Origin: Mucidula mucida
Lineage: Eukaryota > Basidiomycota > Agaricomycetes > Agaricales > Physalacriaceae
Direction: 5' to 3'
NCBI GenBank assembly: GCA_015501055.1
Contig: JADNYV010000830.1
Span: forward strand, 1-14,711
DNA: 14,711 bases
Shown here: positions 7,667-14,711 of the stretch, in pieces
Position numbering within the stretch: the stretch's first letter is position 1
Layout of the letters: each line of letters starts with the position of its first letter
The notes under the pieces: model-generated
Database searches by the model: none
Told to the model about the DNA's origin: nothing
The model's input: the letters and a program-made list of their open reading frames with translations, nothing else
Made by a program: the position numbers and the translations under genes

Positions 7667-7728
7667 GTATGTGGTTATTTCCGTTGGTTATACTTATCGG
7701 TGGACATTTGTGCTGACTTTTTTCGAAG
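7667..7728 (+). other. Candidate 3' UTR intron abutting the stop codon
   Basis: GTATGT follows TAG immediately. A GCTGAC branch and a T-run precede the acceptor GAAG ending at 7728. The length (62 nt) fits the other introns in the window. Confidence 0.45.
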
Positions 7729-7835
7729 ACCCGTGCGGCCTGCAAACTCTGTAGCTTTCAACTCTTGTACTTGTTCTATCTGTGTGGAGTGTACGTTGTA
7801 TATGTCAATACTATGCCTGGTCCGATCGAACTCTT

Positions 7836-7841
7836 AATAAA
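7836..7841 (+). terminator. Polyadenylation-signal-like AATAAA
   Basis: AATAAA lies 170 nt after the stop of the 7018 gene, a reasonable 3' UTR distance. Fungal signals are degenerate, so this is suggestive only. Confidence 0.35.
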
Positions 7842-8125
7842 CTGTTACTACGTCGCAGTATAGCAATTGTCCTCCACCCGAGTGTTTCATCTACATGATA
7901 GATTGCATGTCTCGCCTCAGAAGACGAGCGACGAGTTCAAATCATTGTCAGGTTGTGAATCCACTGCAACTCAAAACTAGTCTGACGATCTCTGGCCACA
8001 GTGAGGAAGGAACCAAGCACGTACAACGATGACGCCCACTTTCATCCTTCTAGCATCGATGAACACAATGAAACTTATGAGAGTATGAACAGTGCCTTGC
8101 TAGTTTCGTGAGACTGCCTCCACCT
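7842..8125. other. Intergenic stretch
   Basis: No coding frame, RNA gene or repeat could be supported. Confidence 0.5.
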
Positions 8126-8341
8126 ATGGGTCAAACCGTCAGTAAAACACTGATTGGGGACTCAAGGAAAGCGGTGCATGGTTTGAATGGAAACGGACTG
8201 GTAACAAAAGGAAAAGCAGCTATCGACCAATAAGAAGGCCCGGAGAGTTTCGCTGACGAGGCGAAGCTGGCGATTTCTAAAACCACCGAGGCTGAGGACC
8301 GAGCAAACAATGTCAAATTACAATGGGAATATGATGGATAA
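8126..8341 (+). pseudogene. Small ORF with myristoylation-like start, interrupted by one stop
   Basis: ATG at 8126 opens MGQTVSKTLIGD (Gly2, Ser6, Lys7, the N-myristoylation pattern) and runs 35 codons to TAA at 8231-8233. The same frame continues for 35 codons (ESFADEAKLAISKTTEAEDR) to TAA at 8339-8341. The downstream part is hydrophilic and protein-like. It could be a small gene broken by one nonsense mutation, a 35-aa peptide, or exons of something I cannot resolve. The opposite strand has a Ser/Ala-rich 61-codon frame that looks like its shadow. Confidence 0.25.
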
Positions 8342-8755
8342 ATAGTCTAACGTCCGTAAACCAACCAACGAAAACAAAACGAAGGAGGACATCATAGAAA
8401 GATCGCCCAAGCGAACAGCTTGTTTCGACCGAGCAGACAGTTCCAACCTCAGGAAGCGTGCCATTCTGGAAATAGGCCTGCACATGTACATAAACACAGT
8501 TGGACGAAGCGGCGAGAGAGGTGGAGTATGGGTGGCGTAATAATGACAGATTATTCGACGCTAGTACTTCAGGGAAACAGTATTGGCATTAAACGTCTAT
8601 CACTTTAATAGACAACGAAGATCTGCGATCAAGTTTGCGAGGTATAATAACGGAGATTACAACGAGGTGCGACGAGCGATATGGTCAAAGGAAAAAAGGA
8701 ACGGTGGTACGCGGATGGATTTACAATCAGAACGAGCGAAACAGAAAGGCGGAAT
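8342..8755. other. Intergenic stretch, 3' flank of P2
   Basis: Purine-rich and AT-rich; the short frames present show no coding character. It probably includes the P2 3' UTR (minus strand). Confidence 0.5.
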
Positions 8756-9241
8756 TCAAGTTGTAACAGAAGTTGTAACAGTATGGACCTGAACTGCGTG
8801 AGACACTGCTTCGGAGTCTGTCATGGTATCGCGAGATGGCGAGGCCTCTTCACCGGTCGATACTCGCACACTCGCCCTTTTCGGAACCTTCTTCTTCTTC
8901 CCGCCAAGCTTCATCATCCGCCTTGCTCTCAATTTCCTCCTCGTGCGCCACGCCGTCTCCACCCGAATCACTTTCGTCCTCTTCTCCACCTGCTTCGCAC
9001 CAGGTGCCACCTTCTTCTCGCCAGTTGCCACCTTCTCGTCGGCAGGCAGCAATACTACACGTGTCGTATCCGTCTCGCCGTCCCAAGATACGGACTCGCG
9101 CAAGAGGAAGCCATCATTGAAGAAGGAGATCTCGACGGTGCCTTCGTCGTCGATGTGCTGCGTCGCCGCGTTGCGTTTCTTCGTCTCCTGGTGTCCTTTG
9201 GCTTTGGAGAACTGCATCGGGCCTAATGAGAGGTATTCCAT
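8756..9241 (-). CDS. P family member P2, 161 aa, basic tail
   Basis: Start ATG 9241 (CACCATGG context) lies about 135 bp after a TATA box. The longer ATG at 9343 is only about 30 bp from that box and the extra residues have no counterpart in P3. The core (residues 12-68) shares KGH, HIDDEGTVEISF, DGFLLRES, SWDGE and TRVVLLPAD with P3. The tail (69-161) is strongly basic (RRKLRARRMMKLGG, then KKKKVPKR), unlike the acidic tails of P1 and P3. A neighbouring frame on the same strand (ending at 8850) is acidic over the same stretch, so P2 may have shifted frame after LLPAD. The family is not recognised and function is unknown. Confidence 0.6.
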   Translation of the reverse strand: MEYLSLGPMQFSKAKGHQETKKRNAATQHIDDEGTVEISFFNDGFLLRESVSWDGETDTTRVVLLPADEKVATGEKKVAPGAKQVEKRTKVIRVETAWRTRRKLRARRMMKLGGKKKKVPKRASVRVSTGEEASPSRDTMTDSEAVSHAVQVHTVTTSVTT

Positions 9242-9306
9242 GGTGAATGTACAAGATGCGTCGCTGGCAGTGATGGTGATGGATGCGGTATGAGAGAAAC
9301 CTGCGC

Positions 9307-9314
9307 GATCGATC
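9307..9314 (-). promoter_or_regulatory. Conserved leader motif GATCGATC upstream of P2
   Basis: GATCGATC followed by a CAGG/pyrimidine-rich leader occurs before all three P genes (1114-1120, 9307-9314 and 11255-11263). It supports 5' UTR homology; any regulatory role is inference. Confidence 0.35.
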
Positions 9315-9374
9315 GCATGGCGAAATGGATTGCGATTTCGCACTGTGAATGACGCCGGCGGCAGCGATGACTAC

Positions 9375-9381
9375 CTATATA
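9375..9381 (-). promoter_or_regulatory. TATA box of P2
   Basis: The minus strand reads TATATAG within GTATATAGG, about 135 bp before the chosen ATG. Confidence 0.4.
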
Positions 9382-9389
9382 CGATGATT

Positions 9390-9950
9390 CGCGAGAACGT
9401 ACCGAGTACTGATTAAATTGAGAACAAGCGCGTAGTAGTTGTAAGCCCGAAGGTTGTAACTTGTAGATGTGGCGTCACAAGGAAATTCGACGGTACTTGT
9501 CAAGACTTCGTCGTCATCGAAATATGGCTTATACTTCAAATTTCCGCATAAAGCAGGCCGTAGAGTAGAACTATCAATAGTCGTCGAGTGTCCGTGTTTT
9601 AGCAGCATCAGAGCTTCGTTTCGGATCGGCCAGCATCACCTCATTAGTGATCAGGTATTACCGTTCGCCCCCACCACGTATCGGCGCTTATCATGAAGCC
9701 AACTGTAGAAGCAGTGCCCGAGCAAGCGCTCATGACGGGCTCCTAACTCACTATGGAAAGAGAGTAAGCAAATGCGAATACTGTATACTTACAGGTTTCT
9801 GATAGTCGAGCTATCCCTGCTCGCCCGCCAATGTCAGACTTTAGACCGTCGTCGCAGTTGAAGTCGGCAATAAGTAACCTATAGACGGCAGTTTCGCTTG
9901 CTCGATCCACTAGTGGGGATCTCGGCGATCGTACATGTGCATATAAGTTT
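9390..9950. other. Intergenic stretch upstream of P2
   Basis: A 77-codon minus frame (9608-9375) and other short frames are present, but none has homology or splice support. Nothing definite is seen. Confidence 0.4.
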
Positions 9951-9952
9951 AA

Positions 9953-10341
9953 CGCGTATGCTGTTGGCATCAGCAGGAGATAGTCCTCATGGCTATCAGC
10001 CTCGGCGGCAAGGAACACATTACAAAGGTGCGTACTCCACGTCAAGTGATCGTGTATTATTGATATTGAAATCGACGCTGGTAAGACCATTCACTCGCTA
10101 AACCCTTTGGAACGCCGCGGTTTTGCTCACCCGGTTGACTTGACAGGAACCTACGGGCTTCTCATATCGATACAGCAAATATTCCTGGCCTCTACACAGA
10201 ACGTCATGTATATCGCAGCCAAGGCTAAACGCGTCAAACGTGAATAACTGGCCATTAGCCCCAGAAAGCCTTTGAGCGTCTACCCCGCATGTCAGAGAGA
10301 GAAGGCTACGAGTACGCCAAGTATTAGCACGCCCCAGAAAT
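9953..10341 (-). pseudogene. Decayed, shortened paralogue of the 346-codon acidic protein
   Basis: Two blocks align in order and on one strand with the duplicated ORF. At about 10280-10240 the minus strand reads AQRLSGANGQLF, matching ALRISRRDGKLF (residues 106-117). At 10005-9953 it reads AEADSHEDYLLLMPTAYA, matching DEADSHEDFLLMMHAAYE (12 of 18 identical, with a similar level of DNA identity). The blocks are about 250 nt apart here against about 560 nt in the intact gene, and no single frame joins them, so the copy has lost internal sequence. It is much older than the arms. It lies upstream of P2 on the same strand. Confidence 0.55.
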
Positions 10342-10742
10342 GAGTGGTGGCAGTGGAATGAGTTCTCTGGTTAGGGTTACGTCGTCTTCCTTTTACCTTC
10401 ATGACCGTCGGCTACAACTCTCAAATACGCGGCCGACGTGCCTACAAAAATGCCAGCCATTACTCGTGTTACGGGTAAATGGGATAAGGATTAGTTAGAT
10501 GACGGCTACTACTGAAGGTGTGTTGACGTCTAGCTAGATGATACCCAAGAGTTCGTTGGCTTTTTAGTCAGATACTAGCGTGCCGTCTTAGTCTACGGTC
10601 TTGGGGACGGTTTAGACAAGAAAAGGACTTGTCAGTTTACGACTACTACTACTACTGCATCCGGATCGCGTAAATCATCGTCGAATTTCATTACCGTATT
10701 GGGTCCTCGGATAGCAGGGAGCAGGCTGATATATCGGGTCCG
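10342..10742. other. Gene-free stretch
   Basis: Stops in all frames. It holds a five-unit ACT repeat at 10642-10656 and a single TTAGGG (about 10371), neither of clear meaning. Confidence 0.5.
10642..10656. repeat. (ACT)5 microsatellite
   Basis: Five perfect ACT units. Confidence 0.8.
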
Positions 10743-11301
10743 TTGTTCCTCTCATGCATGCATGACTTGGATTTAACATTTGAACGTCGCAGGGATCCAT
10801 GGTCTTCCCCCGTACATGCTCCTCTCCTTGATACACCGCTACTTCAATCGCTCCAACGCTCACCTAGTGAGATCTGCCGCCAAACATCCTCGGTGTATTT
10901 TCATACCATCGCAGAGCAATTTTTGCCGCGTACAGATCCCTCAGCGTGGTCAGCGACACTAAGCACAATACAACCGTCGTGCTTGGTTTACTCGAGTTAC
11001 GAGTACCTACCAACCATTATTGGCCAAATAAGTATGTATCTCAGAATTGGATCTTTCTGATTCTCATCGTCCGGATATAGGTTATCCAGAATGCTGCAAT
11101 CTGTGCCGTGCCAATCATGGTGGTATTGCCATCCTACACGTAGCAAGTTTCGTTGCATGCGTTCATCATACATCGCCGCGGACGTGGACAGGAGAACAAA
11201 ACACTACGAAAGCCACTATTCGAAGGGCTGGTGTATCGACCAACCCATGCCAGCCGATCGATCTTCCAGGCTCTACTCTACCCACCACCATCCCACCTTA
11301 A
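10743..11301 (+). CDS. Doubtful spliced ORF upstream of P3
   Basis: A frame from 10743 runs to 11031. A clean 49-nt intron (11032-11080: GTATGT donor, CTGAT branch, ATAG acceptor) joins it in phase to a second frame (PECCNLCRANHGGIAILHV...) ending at TAA 11299-11301. The first exon contains SPSEICRQTSSVYFHTIAEQ, faintly like the start of a fungal F-box domain, but the following tryptophan-containing motif is absent. The second exon overlaps the 5' leader shared by P genes (from about 11255), so its last part may be leader rather than protein. The start is uncertain. The intron is the best evidence. Confidence 0.3.
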
Positions 11302-11306
11302 CCGAA

Positions 11307-11702
11307 ATGTCCGTCGCCTTCCAATCGCCCAACTCGTCCTTCCGCAAATCCAAAGGACATGTGTTAACTAAAAATCGCAAAAAGGCGCACATTCGTACCA
11401 AGCATATCGACGTCGAAGGCACCGTCTACATCACGTTCAGCCCCGACGGCCTCCTCATACATGAATCGATATCTTGGGACGGCGAGAAGGATGTCACGCG
11501 CGTAGTGTTGTTGCCCGCTGACTCCGGCGAGGAGAATGCTGAGGGGGGATCGAGCGGCATCGGGGATCGCGCAGAAGGAAAAGGCGAGGTAGATGGAGGT
11601 TGTCGGGAGCGAGACGTTGACGAGATGACTCGCGAAGGGGAAGAACGACCTGCGGACTATCAGCCGTCCGCTGTTATCCCGCAAAAGCGTTGCAGGTCCT
11701 AG
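11307..11702 (+). CDS. P family member P3, 131 aa, acidic tail
   Basis: The ATG at 11307 is chosen because homology with P1 and P2 begins near it and the 5' leader (with CGATCGATC at 11255-11263) aligns before it; the frame itself opens further up. The core, residues 12-72, has RKSKGHVLTKNRKK, HIDVEGTVYITFSPDGLL, ESISWDGEKD and TRVVLLPAD. The tail (73-131) is acidic and Gly-rich, ending in a small basic cluster. There is no signal peptide or membrane helix. The pattern of short beta-strand-like segments suggests a small folded domain, but no known family is recognised. It is the only P copy here that is intact and keeps the acidic tail. Confidence 0.6.
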   Translation: MSVAFQSPNSSFRKSKGHVLTKNRKKAHIRTKHIDVEGTVYITFSPDGLLIHESISWDGEKDVTRVVLLPADSGEENAEGGSSGIGDRAEGKGEVDGGCRERDVDEMTREGEERPADYQPSAVIPQKRCRS

Positions 11703-12063
11703 GCTTGATGGTGACCAGCTGGATATGTATCTGAAAAACCTTTCCTCCCGCTTCTCCGATGCTATGGTGCACCGCCCGTATTTTTATCGCCTTTCTCTTT
11801 CGCTCCGGTGGTTATCAATATCGCCTCATATCCGCTTTCAATATAGAATCTTCAAGTAGTCCGTTCGTAGGCACGGTACGCCGTCCTCGGTAGTTGGCTT
11901 TCGTTACATACAGCGAGTATACCTACTTCTCAGCGTTGAATCATCAGGCTTCATCCATGCTATAGCTTCTCTCATTGCCCGTATGATACCTCGAAAGTCT
12001 TAGCCGGTGATGTGATATCAATCTAGACCAGTCAGTTGGACGATGCTACATATGATTGTGGCT
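11703..12063. other. Intergenic stretch between P3 and the right arm
   Basis: No gene is seen. The last 26 bases (12037-12062) resemble, in direct orientation, the first spacer bases after the left arm (3931-3956). Confidence 0.5.
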
Positions 12064-12068
12064 GCCAT

Positions 12069-12631
12069 ATGGGATCGCTTGAGACGGTCTACGTTGTCAC
12101 GTTGTTGAACGCTGTGGAAAGCACGACCTCACTTCGTACTGGGACGATATCGAAGACGTCGGGCGTCAGTATTCTAGCATCTGGTGCTCGTACGTTTATT
12201 CAGATCTACTTTGATGTAGGTCAAGTCTTACCAATCCTTCGGCTGCCAGGATGGAAAACAATCGTAGGTTTGTAGGGATTGCGAGCTTATTCTCCGCCAG
12301 CTTCATCAGTAATATGGCTGGTACACGTCCTTGTACGTCCTTTTCCTTCCAGACTGACATTCGACAAAGTAAAGATGGCCGCGCGCCGTCCCCGGAGCTG
12401 TTGCGCTCGCGCGGCAAGATTCGCCTGGGGCAAGCAATATTGTCTTCGAGGTTGATCTGGTCTTTTAGATCGCTTGGCTCGTTCGTATGTGTAAACTCCT
12501 GGTGTAAGCATTGTCGTTTTGGACTGTTGGCTGCGGACCCGGCCCTCAATGGATTATATTTCATTTTTCTGAGATATAGCAATTCCCGAAATCGTGACCA
12601 TGGTAGCCTCCAGACACCTTCCAAGCCCTAG
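12069..12631 (+). pseudogene. Decayed membrane-protein-like gene at the inner arm tip, right copy
   Basis: Mirror copy of 3363-3925, differing only at 12069 itself in what I compared. The same two separated stretches resemble DUF6534-type proteins. Upstream sequence (before 12064) does not restore the missing 5' part. Confidence 0.3.
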
Positions 12632-12702
12632 ACAAAAGCCATTGCCAAGCGGGTGGTGATGTCCTAAAGCGGCGAGACGACCAAATATGGAAGGCGCGCG
12701 CA

Positions 12703-12709
12703 TATAAAT
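12703..12709 (+). promoter_or_regulatory. TATA box of the right-arm acidic ORF
   Basis: TATAAAT, 9 bp before ATG 12719 and about 75 bp before ATG 12785. Confidence 0.5.
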
Positions 12710-12718
12710 TGTGAGGTC

Positions 12719-13759
12719 ATGGTCTCAAACGCGTTACCTCCAACCATCACCTCCTGCGCCGCCTTATCCTTCTTGCTTGTCGCGATGCCCGCCATCTATT
12801 CCGTGCTGCCATTGTCTCCCGCCGCCGCTTATGCTGGCACGCTCTTTGATTCCGCAGATTCCGCCGCTCTGTTCGCCGCTAGGATCGCTTTTGAGCAGGC
12901 TCCTACCGCCTTCACGACGCCCGCCATTCCTTCGTGCAGAATCGAATATATTGAAGACCACATCCTTCCTCTCCTCGCTTCTCGCGACTCGCTCTATCAG
13001 TTCAAGCCTACACCGGCGGGCTCAACGCCAGGTGCCCTTCGTATATCCCGCCGTGATGGAAAGCTGTTCAACATCCGGAGAAACGCATTGCCTGTCATCG
13101 ACTTTCGCACGCTGAACTCGTCAATCTCATCCGCTCACGTCGCCGGCGCCGTTCATCATGGCCCTGCACAGACGCTCGCAACGTTGAATGCCACATTTAG
13201 CCTTGTCCCGGAGGAATATGTTCTCAACGTTCTTTCCCTGTGCTCACACTGCTTTCCCGTCGGTCAGACGCCTTTCAAGGATGTTTCCAACCTCGCGCCT
13301 ACATCCGAGTCGAGCCTACCCAAAGCCGAATGCAGTAGTGTCCCGCCATCATCTTTGGAGCACCTCACAGCCCAGACGCTCTGTCTTCCGCACGCCCAGC
13401 GAAAGCGCCCTACCCCAGATTCCCCTACCGAGTCGCCGCGTCCCAAGAAATCTAGTAGGCACCGCACATACGACACTACGCTTGATGACGAGCCGCTTAT
13501 CATCTTTGAGCCCGAACATCCCTCATCGCCATCGCCGTTGCCTGTAGATTCAGAATCATCCCTTGATTTCGTTGAAGCGGTAGACGACGACGAGATGCCT
13601 GACTCGTTTTTCGATGACGAGGCTGATAGTCACGAGGACTTCCTCCTGATGATGCACGCCGCGTACGAGAGGGCCGGTCTGCCTGCTGATCGTTTGCTGG
13701 GGACAAGAGAAGAAATAGAGTCAGCTGCTGCAGGAGAGGATTACTACTACGATTGGTAG
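12719..13759 (+). CDS. Intronless ORF, nuclear-type protein with acidic C-terminus (right-arm copy)
   Basis: Identical to the left-arm protein except Pro for Gln at residue 233 (CCA against CAA; 13416 against 2578), within the basic NLS-like stretch. The likely start is again residue 23 (12785), by distance from the TATA box. Features are the same: Ala/Ser-rich N-terminus, central conserved stretch, RKR...RPKK cluster, acidic Ser-Pro-rich segment (256-310) including the SHEDFLLMMHAAYE block that is also conserved in the decayed spacer paralogue. Conservation of that block suggests it matters to function. Family and function are not recognised. Confidence 0.7.
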   Translation: MVSNALPPTITSCAALSFLLVAMPAIYSVLPLSPAAAYAGTLFDSADSAALFAARIAFEQAPTAFTTPAIPSCRIEYIEDHILPLLASRDSLYQFKPTPAGSTPGALRISRRDGKLFNIRRNALPVIDFRTLNSSISSAHVAGAVHHGPAQTLATLNATFSLVPEEYVLNVLSLCSHCFPVGQTPFKDVSNLAPTSESSLPKAECSSVPPSSLEHLTAQTLCLPHAQRKRPTPDSPTESPRPKKSSRHRTYDTTLDDEPLIIFEPEHPSSPSPLPVDSESSLDFVEAVDDDEMPDSFFDDEADSHEDFLLMMHAAYERAGLPADRLLGTREEIESAAAGEDYYYDW

Positions 13760-14462
13760 GTAGAATTCTCATCATTTCACTATCTACATATTCTCGTTTT
13801 GTACCGGTTTTGTGTTGTAATTTCTGGACAAATTAGCGTTGTCTCATCTTTTTCATGACGTTTGTAACAGAATCCTACCTGCTAGTCGCTGCCTTCCGTT
13901 TAAGTCAAAGTCTTGAACACTCTGTCGTTAAAGGTCACGTTTATACACATATGTTCTCGAGACGCACATTGTTCTACGCTTGACTTCAGGGCATTCTTTC
14001 TTAAGATTTGAAGTTGTAGTCCACAAAATCATTTGTCTTCACCTCAGTGAATGGTTTAAAAATGCGGCGACTATCTAGTATTGATCCAGGAAAGACAAGC
14101 ATACTTCAAGACGGGAGACATCCTAGTCCATTCAAAAAGAATAGTTATATTCAAATGACGTGCTTAGTCTGTGGATAGTCTGTACAAGTAAGAACACCCT
14201 CCAGCAGCCCGGACGCTGACAGATCCCCACACACCGGCTCTGAAGCAGCAGTGTGTATCGCAGTGAAATGTAGGCGGGAGGTGGTGCTTCAAAGGTATAT
14301 ATCAACGATCTGGGGGAGCTAAACCATACCGTCTTGGTATCGACCAACAAAGTCTCGATCGGACTGGCTTCCAAATAGTTGTCTGACGTTGAGCGCTCGC
14401 ATAACAAACACTGGCACAAATTCATAGACAAGCAAAGACAAGAAATAATTCGTTTTGAGAGA
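13760..14462. other. Arm sequence without genes, includes a third copy of the insertion's inverted repeat
   Basis: Mirror of about 1530-2234. Bases 14134-14312 are the copy of the 703-882 / 1682-1860 repeat. A 141-codon minus frame here partly reflects the P1 tail and the repeat and is not a separate gene. Confidence 0.6.
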
Positions 14463-14711
14463 CTAAGGGCAGAGGACGCACGGACACGACTGGACTGTTG
14501 CGAACGTCTATGGTGTTCGATCGACATTCGTTTCTCTTGATATCGCATGGGTGGCATGAGACCATTATTTCCTTGTGCTACACGCCGCGCAACGTCACTG
14601 CTCTCCTCGACACTATCTCCTTCACCTTCAGCGGGTAGTAAACTTAATATCCTTCTCGCCGTCCCAGAATATCGACTCCGAGTCGTTATAAGGAGGCCGC
14701 GGGGCTGAAGG
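14463..14711 (-). pseudogene. P1 copy in the right arm, cut by the window end
   Basis: Mirror of about 1279-1529. It has the same SESIFWDGEKD stretch and the same frame breaks, plus one-base losses relative to the left copy at about 14636 (the TTCTAC/TTTAC site) and 14479. The 5' part lies beyond the window. Confidence 0.7.

Larger units (their letters stand above)
12064..14711 (-). repeat. Right arm of the large inverted duplication, cut by the window end
   Basis: This is the reverse complement of 1279-3930. All open frames of 2235-3925 recur here with only one amino-acid change. The arm runs to the last base, inside the P1 copy, so its true length is unknown. The spacer between the arms is 3931-12063 (8133 bp). 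Confidence 0.97.

Noticed and set aside
8823..9293. 156-codon plus-strand frame rich in Phe and Ser
   Set aside because: Antisense shadow of P2. The minus strand has the conserved P core and a TATA box.
10368..10380. TTAGGG, a telomere-type unit
   Set aside because: A single copy only; it does not show a telomere.
10638..10660. ACT repeat as a remnant of the DYYYDW end of the acidic protein
   Set aside because: The surrounding sequence does not align, and the repeat alone is too simple.
10754..10766. CATGCATGCATG palindromic run
   Set aside because: Short alternating sequence with no linked gene feature; likely chance.
1..14711. CRISPR arrays, bacterial operons, rRNA genes
   Set aside because: No regularly spaced short repeats, no ribosome-binding-site pattern, no rRNA-like sequence; introns point to a fungus.

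Overview
The window reads as nuclear DNA of a filamentous fungus, most likely an agaricomycete (basidiomycete). The split genes have short introns (46-62 nt) with GTATGT/GTAAGT-type donors and CTGAT/CTGAC branch sites. There are no bacterial operons or ribosome binding sites, and one intact gene has a PD-(D/E)XK nuclease layout common in Agaricomycetes. The region is gene-poor and full of repeats and decayed genes, as in an accessory or subtelomeric segment.

Layout. At the left edge (3-698) is the 3' end of a multi-exon plus-strand gene. An inverted-repeat-bounded insertion (703-1860) follows, enclosing a broken member (P1) of a small protein family called P here. From about 1279 to 3930 runs the left arm of a large, about 99.7% identical inverted duplication. 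Its right arm is 12064-14711 and is cut by the window end. Each arm carries P1 (whole or part), one copy of the insertion's inverted repeat, an intact intronless 346-codon open frame for a protein with a nuclear-localisation-like cluster and an acidic C-terminus, and a decayed membrane-protein-like gene at the inner tip.

The 8.1-kb spacer (3931-12063) holds, in order: a possible cytidine-deaminase remnant; a 933-bp non-autonomous Mutator-like element with a perfect 9-bp target-site duplication; a complete two-exon PD-(D/E)XK gene whose stop codon lies inside that duplication; a divergent two-exon gene of unknown function; a broken small ORF; P family member P2; a decayed paralogue of the 346-codon protein; a doubtful spliced ORF; and P family member P3.

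Working together. The P family and the acidic nuclear-type protein occur near each other at more than one place in different states of decay. They look like a lineage-specific two-gene set spread by duplication. I recognise neither family. The best-supported genes are the PD-(D/E)XK gene, the 200-aa gene, P2, P3 and the duplicated 346-codon ORF. All functions beyond the nuclease fold are unknown.
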